Assembly: GCA_910578405.1 (NCBI GenBank)
Contig: CAJTQO010000032.1
Location: 1 to 42,603, forward strand
Source of the DNA: an uncultured Lachnospiraceae bacterium
GTDB lineage: Bacteria > Bacillota > Clostridia > Lachnospirales > Lachnospiraceae
Direction of reading: 5' to 3'
Length of the DNA stretch: 42,603 bases
Shown here in pieces: positions 9,523 to 17,518 of the stretch (positions within the stretch are counted from its first letter, which is position 1; each line of letters starts with the position of its first letter). The translations under genes were made by a program, and so were the position numbers. A model generated the notes under the pieces. The model saw only the letters and a program-made list of their open reading frames with translations. It was not told where the DNA came from and ran no database searches.

Positions 9523-9563
9523 GCATACCCCTCCCGGCCTGCAACCTTACCATCGCACTTACT

Positions 9564-10652
9564 TTACCGATAAATTTTTTTAGCATATATTAAGCCCTTC
9601 CGAAAATCCATTGTTTCAGCAATCCCATCATCATATACAAAGAACATATAGCCCTCTGATTCTGATGTCTGATATCCCAAATCTTCCATAAGCCATTTAA
9701 TATATTCTGTATCACGTTGCCTATGGTAACTGCAAATCGCACATTGAGCATCACTCACTTGTAATACGTTTTTCCCACCCAATATGGCATCAATTTCAGC
9801 CCCTTCAATATCCATTTTTAGAAAATCTATACGTTCTTTTACCAAAGTATCCAATGTAACTGTTGTTTTTGAATCATATCTGGTCAAAAATTTAGGACAA
9901 AACACTACTTTATCCTGATACTTAGCAAAAGTCTTTCTCAAAGCCTCCATCCACTCCAAATCTGTTTCAATCAAATATATTTTTTTAGCTTTTTCCACAT
10001 ACCTAAGAGCAAAGTTTCCTTCACACACTCCAGCATCTACAATAATGCTTCCATCTTTTATCCCATTCCTGTCGGTTACATATTGATGTGGGGAATGAAG
10101 TCCCTGCTCAAACAGAACATTATATACACACTCCTTCCCATCCTTCACCAGAAAACGATATTCCTTAGGATAGTACATTTTTTTCCTTTCAAACATAATA
10201 TAAGGCCATCCCTCATTATCATGCTCTACAAAATAAGGCTTTTCTTCCCACTCATAATATCCATATATATTAAAACCCTTTTTCTGATAATATCCCAAAA
10301 CCTTTTTTAATTCAGTATCTGCACTTTCTTGATATTTTACCTTCAAATCCTCACAAAGCTTCTTCTCCAACCCTTGATAAGTGCATATTTTACTTTTCTC
10401 TAAATGGAATTCTTCCAATAACTGCTTACGTATTTCCTTCTGAAAAGAACTCCAAATAAAAACAATATCAAACTCTTTCTTCAAAGCTTCCTGTGGTGAC
10501 AAGATATTTATACCATTAAATTTTTTTCCCCAAAGTTCAAAATTATTATCTGTAAAGGCAACAATGTCATAATTTCTATATAATACTTTTTTACTAAAAC
10601 AATCTTTTGCAATTATTCCCGTTCCCCATACAACTGCCTTCATAATGCACAT
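9564..10652 (-). CDS. FkbM-family methyltransferase with N-terminal Rossmann-like module
   Basis: Protein of 362 aa. Residues 4-110 are a Rossmann-like module (KAVVWGTGIIAKDCFSKK, then VAFTDNN). Residues about 190-345 form the FkbM SAM-dependent methyltransferase domain, with IVDAGVCEGNFALRYVEKA as the SAM-binding region, an acidic IYLIETD strand end and LKMDIEGAEIDAILGG, the most typical FkbM motif. The family O-methylates sugars and other small molecules. It is one of two FkbM genes in the set (the other at 16644). GGAGG is only three bases from the first ATG and twelve from the in-frame ATG at 10643, so the start is uncertain by three codons. Confidence 0.87.
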   Translation of the reverse strand: MCIMKAVVWGTGIIAKDCFSKKVLYRNYDIVAFTDNNFELWGKKFNGINILSPQEALKKEFDIVFIWSSFQKEIRKQLLEEFHLEKSKICTYQGLEKKLCEDLKVKYQESADTELKKVLGYYQKKGFNIYGYYEWEEKPYFVEHDNEGWPYIMFERKKMYYPKEYRFLVKDGKECVYNVLFEQGLHSPHQYVTDRNGIKDGSIIVDAGVCEGNFALRYVEKAKKIYLIETDLEWMEALRKTFAKYQDKVVFCPKFLTRYDSKTTVTLDTLVKERIDFLKMDIEGAEIDAILGGKNVLQVSDAQCAICSYHRQRDTEYIKWLMEDLGYQTSESEGYMFFVYDDGIAETMDFRKGLIYAKKIYR

Positions 10653-10668
10653 TTTCCTCCGCTACATC

Positions 10669-11145
10669 TTAAATTTCGTACAATATATCCTCCAGTGATA
10701 TAATCGGACATTCCAATTTATCAGATAGCTCCCGCTCTATTTCATCAAAAAAGGCAATTGCTGTAACTACAACTACATCTACATCTTCTAAAGAATCCTC
10801 CATTGAAACAACCTCTATATCAGCACATATGGAACTTGCATTCTTATCAATCCCATATGCAACCTGTATTTCCGTTCCTCTCAATTCTTCCAGTAATGTT
10901 TCCCCTGCATAGCTCATTCCATAAACTGCAATTCTCTTATACCCATTATTTTCAAAATATGTAACTAGGCGCTTCCCTTCTTGCCTCACTTCAACCCAAC
11001 GATTCATCATTAGAAAAAGAGCCAGATGTTTTTCAGACATATCCTTACATTTCTTTAATGCTTCCTCCTGAATCTTTCCTGTCACACCAGCGCCTAACAC
11101 TACCCCAAATAATGCTGACAACATAGAAACTAAACTTTTCTTCAT
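10669..11145 (-). CDS. Small membrane-anchored Rossmann-like protein
   Basis: Protein of 158 aa with no catalytic family I can name. Residues 3-24 (KSLVSMLSALFGVVLGAGVT) form a hydrophobic helix, either an uncleaved anchor or a membrane-associated segment. Residues about 68-158 repeat the Rossmann-like module seen fused to neighbours: RIAVYGMSYAGETLLEEL, then AYGIDKNA and VVVVTAIAFF. The module carries no appended enzyme here, so it may act as a stand-alone regulator or scaffold for the glycan enzymes (inference). GGAGG eight bases upstream supports the start. It lies 16 nt upstream of the FkbM gene, clearly in the same operon. Confidence 0.75.
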   Translation of the reverse strand: MKKSLVSMLSALFGVVLGAGVTGKIQEEALKKCKDMSEKHLALFLMMNRWVEVRQEGKRLVTYFENNGYKRIAVYGMSYAGETLLEELRGTEIQVAYGIDKNASSICADIEVVSMEDSLEDVDVVVVTAIAFFDEIERELSDKLECPIISLEDILYEI

Positions 11146-11179
11146 TTCATTTCCCTCCTCTATAATGAATTAAAATCAA

Positions 11180-12277
11180 CTAAAGATTTTCTAACTGTAT
11201 TAAAAAAGGATGAATAAGTTTCGCAAAATCAAATTTACTCTTGTATACATTTATAATATTTTCCCGATAATACGCATAATTCTCCATTAATTGACTATAT
11301 GCCCACGGTAACTGTGAAACGTCACGGATAACAATACCTAATTGATATTTCTCGACTATTTTTCCCATCCCCGGGCAATCATTTACAATAATAGGCTGTC
11401 CCAGGCTAAGGTGCCTGAAAAATTTACCTGATGACATACCAATGTTATTTACATTCTCATCTTTAGTTTGACTATACCATATCAGTCCAACTGCATATTG
11501 CTTTAAATATTCCGGAAACTTTTCCGGTGAAATCTTCTGATCATAAACCTTTATGTCTGGATGCGTTATGCGCAATTTTTTGTATTGCTCCCTAAACCAT
11601 TTATCACTCCAACCTGAAAACGTAATTGGTAAATTGGGTAATGATTTAAGCTCTTTCATCAGCGATTCTAATTGGAGTTTATTAATCCCTCCAGAATAAA
11701 TAATACCAAAAGGCTGGTCTTTAATAATGTCTTCCTTATGAAATATATATGAATTTGGAATCAATAATGTATTTGAATGGAATATACCATATTGGGCCGA
11801 TACTTTTCTCCTTAAACCATCCTGGATAACAAACAATTTACATTGCTTAACAAAAATTATCTCTTTTATTTTATTCTGTACATAGGAAGTCCAGCTCCTT
11901 ATCCTTAAAAATTTTCCCTCCAACTGTACATATTGCTCCATAGATGGTGTATAAATTTCCAAATTAAAATAGATAAATGACGTCCTTTTCATTTTACCTG
12001 GAAGATTATAAAGAATCCGTGCATCCTCATACGTAAAAGCTATCACATAGTCAGGCTCCATACCTTTTATTTTATTTTTTATAGCTTTAGTTGACAAATT
12101 ACGTGTGTTTACAGCCTGGAATATTTGATTCCTTATATTTTTGTCTGATATGTTGCCGGGATAATAAACATAAATTTGATAACCACATTTTCTCAATTCA
12201 TAAATAAGCTGATACCTTGCTGGAGATAATTCCATCAAACACCCACTTTGTAAACAGAGCAATATTATTTTTTTCAT
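11180..12277 (-). CDS. Glycosyltransferase, GT-B fold (galactofuranosyltransferase-like)
   Basis: Protein of 365 aa from the ATG at 12277 (an in-frame GTG lies at 12289). The C-terminal half has GT-B features: GIIYSGGINKLQLESL, ITFSGWSDKW, a mid-region GLIWYSQTKDENVNNIGMSS and GKFFRHLSLGQPIIVNDCPG with the usual donor-binding loop. It resembles sugar transferases of exopolysaccharide loci, including galactofuranosyl-type enzymes; donor and acceptor are not predictable. It starts within 20 nt of the stop of the upstream methyltransferase and has a weak ribosome binding site, so translation probably depends on reinitiation. Confidence 0.75.
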   Translation of the reverse strand: MKKIILLCLQSGCLMELSPARYQLIYELRKCGYQIYVYYPGNISDKNIRNQIFQAVNTRNLSTKAIKNKIKGMEPDYVIAFTYEDARILYNLPGKMKRTSFIYFNLEIYTPSMEQYVQLEGKFLRIRSWTSYVQNKIKEIIFVKQCKLFVIQDGLRRKVSAQYGIFHSNTLLIPNSYIFHKEDIIKDQPFGIIYSGGINKLQLESLMKELKSLPNLPITFSGWSDKWFREQYKKLRITHPDIKVYDQKISPEKFPEYLKQYAVGLIWYSQTKDENVNNIGMSSGKFFRHLSLGQPIIVNDCPGMGKIVEKYQLGIVIRDVSQLPWAYSQLMENYAYYRENIINVYKSKFDFAKLIHPFLIQLENL

Positions 12278-12293
12278 AATAACACCCACACTT

Positions 12294-13052
12294 TCACACT
12301 GCCCTTGCTACAAAATAACTTGTCCACGAATAAAAGTCAGTATCATTAAGCGTCCTACAATCCATATTATCCATTAGTTCAAATCCTGCTTCATTTAATA
12401 AAAACTCTAATTCTGGCCTGAAAAAATACCTCATGCTATGTGCTTCATTTATTATTTGGACTCTGCAAGTTTCTTTATCCATTACCAAAACCTCATAATT
12501 CACGTCTACTACATTTTTCTTTTCATAAATTACCGGCTTAGCAATCCTTATTATCTTAGTTGATTTATCTTCTACCTGCTTGACCCTTATACTTGGCTTA
12601 TCACTCAATACGCCTGGGCCATACCATACATCAAAAAGAAACACCCCTTTTTTTCTAAGCGTCTTTCTTGCCGCCTGAAAAGCAGCTAGAATATCCTGAT
12701 TTCCATTCTGATAACTCATTACGTGGAACAGGGAAACAATTGCATCATATTGTTTTTCAGGCTGATAAAACCGGATATCTGCCACAGAAAAATCCACACT
12801 GCTATTTTCCCCTTTGGCATTTTGTTTGGCTACATCAATCATAGAAGCGCTTATATCAATTCCTGTACACTGATAACCTAATTTGGCAAGCTCTATATCA
12901 TGTCTTCCCGTACCGCAACCAAAATTTATAATCTTATGGATATTAGAACCATATTTCTTCAACAAAACATCAACCTGTGTAGCTTCCGCTTTATAATCCT
13001 TGTCCTGATAGAATGCATTATAATAATATGCATAATCTTTAAATACTTCCAT
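12294..13052 (-). CDS. Class I SAM-dependent methyltransferase
   Basis: Protein of 252 aa. The SAM-binding motif I is IINFGCGTGRHDIELAKLG, followed by CTGIDISASMIDVAKQ (motif with the ribose-binding acidic residue) and AIVSLFHVMSY. A C-terminal beta-rich part (YEVLVMDKETCRVQIINEAH) is typical of small-molecule methyltransferases related to glycine/sugar N,N-methylating enzymes. The ATG at 13052 is chosen because GGAGG lies six bases upstream; a longer reading frame begins inside the aminotransferase gene at 13106. Placed directly after a sugar aminotransferase, it could N-methylate an amino sugar (inference). Confidence 0.82.
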   Translation of the reverse strand: MEVFKDYAYYYNAFYQDKDYKAEATQVDVLLKKYGSNIHKIINFGCGTGRHDIELAKLGYQCTGIDISASMIDVAKQNAKGENSSVDFSVADIRFYQPEKQYDAIVSLFHVMSYQNGNQDILAAFQAARKTLRKKGVFLFDVWYGPGVLSDKPSIRVKQVEDKSTKIIRIAKPVIYEKKNVVDVNYEVLVMDKETCRVQIINEAHSMRYFFRPELEFLLNEAGFELMDNMDCRTLNDTDFYSWTSYFVARAV

Positions 13053-13065
13053 AACTTCCCTCCGT

Positions 13066-14190
13066 TTATACAGTTCCCTGCAAAACCTTCCTAACTTTTT
13101 CCACAACTATTTCCATCTGTGTTCTGGTCAAAGCAAGACCGCTTGGTATATACAAACCTTTCCTTGCTAAATATTCCGCCCTTTCGTATTTCTGCCCTCT
13201 AAAAATTCCTTGTTTCCCATACACTGGCTGTTCATGCATACACCAGAAAAACGTCCTTGCCCCTATGCCTTCCACGGCGAGCCGTTTGACAACTTCCCTG
13301 TTTGTAACTGCCCTTTCTTCCTTTAGCACAATTCCATATACCCAATAAATATTATCTGCATACTCTGTTCTGACAATTGGTAAGCTTATCCCCTCTATAT
13401 TAGACAAACTCTCAGTATAAAACTTTCCCATCTCACGCTTTTTTTCAACAAACTCCTCCATCCGTTCCAACTGGGCAAGCCCAACTGCCGCCTGTAAGTT
13501 TGTAAACCGATAATTGCCACTGATCTCATCATGAATATATCTGACATCCCTCCGAAAGCAAAGATTTCTTAAAGCACAACAACGTTCTGCCAAGTTCTCA
13601 CTATCTGTTACCACCATCCCACCCTCGCCAGTCGTAATATGTTTATTAGGATAAAAGCTGAATATACTAATATCACCAAAGCTTCCACATGGCTTTCCCT
13701 TATACGTCTGACCATGCATTTCCGCAGCATCCTCAATCACTTTCAGATCATACTTTTCAGCCAACTCCAAAACCTTATCCATTTCAACTGGAAGCCCATA
13801 TAAATGCACAACCATAATAGCTTTTGTTCTCGGCGTTATCTTTGCTTCAATCCCATCCACATCCATATTCCATGTATACTTATTACTGTCAACCAGCACT
13901 GGAACTGCCCCTGCTTTTGTGACAGCCATGGCACACGATATAATTGTAAAAGTAGGCATAATCACTTCATCGCCTTCCCCTATTTTCAATGCCTTGACTG
14001 CAATTTCCAGCGCAGCAGTACCGTTTGACACTGCAATACCATATTTGCGCCCTACCATTGCCGCCACTTTTTCTTCAAACCGCCCCACAAATGGCCCTTC
14101 AGAGGATATCCAGCCTGTATCAATACATTCACATAGGTATTTCTTTTCATTTCCATTCAACAATGGCTCATTTACTGGTATAAAATTCAT
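13066..14190 (-). CDS. DegT/DnrJ/EryC1-type sugar aminotransferase (perosamine-synthase-like)
   Basis: PLP enzyme of 374 aa that transaminates a nucleotide keto-sugar to an amino sugar. It has the family start IPVNEPLLNGNEKKYL, CIDTGWISSEGPFV, the phosphate-binding SNGTAALE, IEDAAEMHG, and the PLP lysine at about residue 183 in FYPNKHITTGEGGMV. The N-terminal signature is closer to GDP-perosamine synthases (RfbE/Per) than to the LegC type as far as I can judge by eye, but LegC is a possible alternative because no other aminotransferase exists in the set. The GDP-mannose dehydratase needed for perosamine is not in the window. It lies 13 nt upstream of a SAM methyltransferase. Confidence 0.87.
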   Translation of the reverse strand: MNFIPVNEPLLNGNEKKYLCECIDTGWISSEGPFVGRFEEKVAAMVGRKYGIAVSNGTAALEIAVKALKIGEGDEVIMPTFTIISCAMAVTKAGAVPVLVDSNKYTWNMDVDGIEAKITPRTKAIMVVHLYGLPVEMDKVLELAEKYDLKVIEDAAEMHGQTYKGKPCGSFGDISIFSFYPNKHITTGEGGMVVTDSENLAERCCALRNLCFRRDVRYIHDEISGNYRFTNLQAAVGLAQLERMEEFVEKKREMGKFYTESLSNIEGISLPIVRTEYADNIYWVYGIVLKEERAVTNREVVKRLAVEGIGARTFFWCMHEQPVYGKQGIFRGQKYERAEYLARKGLYIPSGLALTRTQMEIVVEKVRKVLQGTV

Positions 14191-14211
14191 AAGTTTTCCA
14201 TCCCACCTATC

Positions 14212-14655
14212 CTACCTATTCTCCCTGTATACTATTTCCGCATCAGTTACGCCTTCAAATCTTGACTTGTCCTGCCCACCTGCATATGGCCCCTGTTTTA
14301 CTTCAACCATTTCCGTTTCTTCCAATACTTTAAAGCCATGTCCTCCTGATGTAAGTAAAATTACATCACCAGCTTCTAAAATACAGCTTTCTAAATAATC
14401 TTTGTAGTCATCATAAAAGTCCACCCGTAATTTCCCCTTTTTTATAAATAAAATCTCCTGTGTATATACTACATTCCTATGCACTATATTATGTACATGT
14501 GCATCAATAATTTTTCCCTCTGGATGATGCATATAAGCAAGCTGTTGAGAATACTCATCCGGAGTAATGAAATCCACACCATCACATTTATAATTGTTTC
14601 GTACTATAATTGCAAGCAATTTATCTTTCTTCTTAACTAATCTCAAATGATTCAT
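14212..14655 (-). CDS. Cupin-like sugar-locus protein
   Basis: Protein of 147 aa. A central cupin fold is suggested by IDAHVHNIVHRNVVYTQEIL, IKKGKLRVDFYDD, LEAGDVILLTSGGHGFKVLE and VEVKQGPYAGG. Such small cupins occur in surface-glycan loci next to sugar aminotransferases and may act as ketoisomerase-like or metal-binding enzymes; the exact reaction is unknown. It lies 21 nt upstream of the aminotransferase gene. AAGGAG stands twelve bases before the ATG. Confidence 0.7.
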   Translation of the reverse strand: MNHLRLVKKKDKLLAIIVRNNYKCDGVDFITPDEYSQQLAYMHHPEGKIIDAHVHNIVHRNVVYTQEILFIKKGKLRVDFYDDYKDYLESCILEAGDVILLTSGGHGFKVLEETEMVEVKQGPYAGGQDKSRFEGVTDAEIVYRENR

Positions 14656-14691
14656 AAACTTATTTATCTCCTTATTTGAAAATATACTCTA

Positions 14692-15657
14692 TTACTCCAT
14701 GAAATCATTTTTTAAAACATATTTTCGCATTATATCATTATGGACTAATTGAAAATCATATATAGATCTTGAAATGTAATATCCCAAATATGCAATAGCA
14801 AATCTAACCATTATTTCCAGACTGTTATACTCCACCATATACTCTTTAAGATACTTCAAATATCCAAAAAAATATCCTATATTTCTTTTTATTAAATCCT
14901 TTCTATAAAATGGATGCAATCTATATTCTGTATAACTGTCTGCATTTCCCTGGTTTCTCAATCGATTATTTAGATATTTTTGCGTCATCCTATATCGAGG
15001 AATCTTATGGTATATTACAGAATTCCCCACATATGCAAAATAATATCCCTTTTGTTTAATCTCCTGATTTAAACCAGTTTCGCCATCTCCCATCAATACA
15101 CCTCTTATGTAATCTGGGTGAAATCCATTTGTTGCAAAAAATACATTTCTTCTAATTGCCTCATGACAACTATATACCCCTAAATCATATTGACAGATTT
15201 TGTTAAAACGTCCCTGGTCATTTAAACTTAATAATCCATTTTGGCATGTCTTTACCACCCATTGGGGTGGTTTGCATTCCCAATTAGGTAAAACACGTCC
15301 TGTTGCACATCCTACCTTATCATTCTTCTGAAAAATATCAGCCATACTCCGCAATAAATTTTTATCCGCAATCATATCATCATCAGTAAAATATAAAAGC
15401 TCTCCTCTTGCATATTTAGCCGCTTTATTTCTTGCATTATGCGCGCCCTGCTTTTTTTCCAACAAATAGGAAATCCTGTCGTCTCCATATTCCCTTATAT
15501 ACTTATAGACTACTTCTCGTACATTATCTTTAGAATTGTTGTCACATACTATTATTTCATACTGATCATGAGGATAAGTTTGTTCCATAAAACTCTCTAT
15601 TGTATTTCCTATACTGTCTGCCCTATTAAAAGTTGGAATTATTACTGTTATAAACAT
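14692..15657 (-). CDS. Family 2 glycosyltransferase
   Basis: Protein of 321 aa with a GT-A fold. It starts with FITVIIPTFNRADSIGNTIE, followed by IIVCDNNSKDN, a GAHNARNKAAKYARGE segment and the metal-binding YFTDDDMIAD (DDD). The later Trp-rich region and MGDGETGLNQEIK fit the acceptor/catalytic base area. It probably adds one sugar to the growing glycan. The start ATG lies inside the end of the upstream radical SAM gene (32-nt overlap) and has GGGG seven bases upstream, so the overlap appears real and suggests translational coupling. Confidence 0.9.
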   Translation of the reverse strand: MFITVIIPTFNRADSIGNTIESFMEQTYPHDQYEIIVCDNNSKDNVREVVYKYIREYGDDRISYLLEKKQGAHNARNKAAKYARGELLYFTDDDMIADKNLLRSMADIFQKNDKVGCATGRVLPNWECKPPQWVVKTCQNGLLSLNDQGRFNKICQYDLGVYSCHEAIRRNVFFATNGFHPDYIRGVLMGDGETGLNQEIKQKGYYFAYVGNSVIYHKIPRYRMTQKYLNNRLRNQGNADSYTEYRLHPFYRKDLIKRNIGYFFGYLKYLKEYMVEYNSLEIMVRFAIAYLGYYISRSIYDFQLVHNDIMRKYVLKNDFME

Positions 15658-16615
15658 GTTCTATCCCCTTCCTTTTTGCAAATAGTTCCTTTGCATCCAC
15701 TATGCGTATTTGTTCTCCTGGGACACACCTTTCTAAACTATTTTGGCGGAATATATCACAATAATCACAAGCAGTAAGATATTTCTGATTAAGCACCTTA
15801 TATAATCGTTTCCTACTTACTACGCTTTTTTCTTTTCTCCTCAAATCTAAATATTCATCTTTCTTTGCATTAAAAATTTTCAAATCATCTCCATGTGACG
15901 AGCGTGGGCATAAATGAAGTCTGCCATTTAATACACTAATGCAATCTTGCTTGCAAAGCGTTAATATTTCTACCAAATCATGTCTCATTCGATTTTTCTT
16001 TGAAAAATCACTTTGCTTTGTCCACACCAAATTGCTTGCAGAATAGTAAGTTATATGATTATCTCTTAATTGCTTTTTTAATAAATGAATTTTCTTCGAT
16101 TTTTCTCCATAATCACTTATATCTACAGAAATTTTGCTATGCCGCAAAATTTTTAATATATCTTTATCAAATAGAAGCGTGCCATTCGTAACTATTTGAG
16201 CCTGTATAATTCTGGTTTCCTTTTTGACATAATGTAAAATTTTATCCAAATCTTTATGTATTAATGGTTCTCCTCCCAATATCCTGAGCATTCCAATTCC
16301 ATCTGTTATTTCACACAACCGTTGAATATCCTTTATAATATCCTTATAGTCTATTTGATATGGCATACAATAAAATTGAATTAAATTCGCGCATTCTTTA
16401 CATCTTAATGTGCATGCAGTGGTAATTGGAACTTCAACATAATTAAGATAGACTCTATGTAAAAAATAATAATTTAGCTTTACCCATATTGATACAATGA
16501 TTTTTTTCAATATTCTGTTATGTATTCTTTTCAACACATAATTTTCACAATATTTGTATACATTTCTCTGATACAAGTTATAATCATTTAAGGGTGATGT
16601 TATGTACTTTTTCAT
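15626..16615 (-). CDS. Radical SAM protein of the glycan operon
   Basis: Protein of 329 aa. The 4Fe-4S cluster motif is ACTLRCKEC (C-x3-C-x2-C), embedded in VPITTACTLRCKECANL. The GGE-like motif is LRILGGEPLIHKDL, and QIVTNGTLL follows. Extra cysteines near the C-terminus (CKQDC, LHLCPRS, CDYCD, ERCVPGE) suggest an auxiliary SPASM/twitch-type cluster region. Radical SAM enzymes are known in sugar deoxygenation or epimerisation and in peptide modification; the substrate here is unknown. AGAGG lies eight bases before the ATG. It is 28 nt downstream of an FkbM methyltransferase and overlaps the next glycosyltransferase by 32 nt. Confidence 0.87.
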   Translation of the reverse strand: MKKYITSPLNDYNLYQRNVYKYCENYVLKRIHNRILKKIIVSIWVKLNYYFLHRVYLNYVEVPITTACTLRCKECANLIQFYCMPYQIDYKDIIKDIQRLCEITDGIGMLRILGGEPLIHKDLDKILHYVKKETRIIQAQIVTNGTLLFDKDILKILRHSKISVDISDYGEKSKKIHLLKKQLRDNHITYYSASNLVWTKQSDFSKKNRMRHDLVEILTLCKQDCISVLNGRLHLCPRSSHGDDLKIFNAKKDEYLDLRRKEKSVVSRKRLYKVLNQKYLTACDYCDIFRQNSLERCVPGEQIRIVDAKELFAKRKGIEHVYNSNNSNF

Positions 16616-16643
16616 TACAATATCCTCTTTCTTGAAAATGCTT

Positions 16644-17495
16644 TTAATAAAATAACATCATATACGGCCTTGCCGGTTTTTCTTCTGTATTGCATCCACA
16701 TATTTTCTTTTTATAATCCCACCGCATTTTCATACATATCCTATCTACCAAAATGGAATTTTCCCATTGATGATAAGACGCTATCATAAGCCTTGGTTTA
16801 CTCCTTTTAATAATTTTACTTGCCCCCCTTATTGCCTCTATTTCTGCTCCCTCTATATCCATTTTTATCAAATTAACCTTGTATCCTCCTATAATGTTAA
16901 ATACTATTTCATCCAGCTTTCGAAGTTCTATTTGCTCCTCCACTATCGTTTTTCCAGCATTATTTAACTTAGCCAAATTACCTGAACAATACATCTCCTT
17001 ATTAATCATAAGTGTTTCCCTTTTTCTTTTGTTTCCTAATCCTGCTCTTATAACATATACCTTTCCCCTTTCTATGTCACTTTTAAAAGTTTTTTCCAAT
17101 CCTAATGCTAATTTCTCACATGGTTCTATTAATATTACTTTTCCAGCTCCCATATTTAATGCATACCTTGCAAAAAATCCTTCACAACTTCCGGCATCAA
17201 CTACAATATCACCCTTTTTTACAGGCGTTTCTTTTCTTACATAACTATGGGGATTAATCAAAGCGCTGCAAAAAGCTTCCTTATATGTCCAAAGCAATTC
17301 ATATTTTTTTAATCCATTTTTTGATATAAAAAATGGATTTTCTTTGTTTCCAATTTTAATATCAAATTTCCAAAAATCTCCTTCACTTTTTAATTTTATG
17401 TCTGGCTCCTTTACCTTACTTAATGGATAGAACCTATTACACAATATTTCCCATACCGAAAACAAATATTTATTGTAATGGGTTATTACAGCCAT
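16644..17495 (-). CDS. FkbM-family methyltransferase
   Basis: Protein of 283 aa, predicted SAM-dependent O-methyltransferase. VVDAGSCEGFFARYALNMGA is the SAM-binding segment, ILIEPCEKL follows, and LIKMDIEGAEIEAIRGA is the characteristic FkbM motif; PRLMIASYHQWENS is also typical. It lacks the N-terminal Rossmann-like module carried by the other FkbM protein (9564-10652). AGGAGG lies eight bases before the ATG. It sits 23 nt downstream of the KpsS-like gene and 28 nt upstream of the radical SAM gene. Confidence 0.87.
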   Translation of the reverse strand: MAVITHYNKYLFSVWEILCNRFYPLSKVKEPDIKLKSEGDFWKFDIKIGNKENPFFISKNGLKKYELLWTYKEAFCSALINPHSYVRKETPVKKGDIVVDAGSCEGFFARYALNMGAGKVILIEPCEKLALGLEKTFKSDIERGKVYVIRAGLGNKRKRETLMINKEMYCSGNLAKLNNAGKTIVEEQIELRKLDEIVFNIIGGYKVNLIKMDIEGAEIEAIRGASKIIKRSKPRLMIASYHQWENSILVDRICMKMRWDYKKKICGCNTEEKPARPYMMLFY

Positions 17496-17518
17496 ATTTT
17501 CTGCCTCCTATCTCTAAA

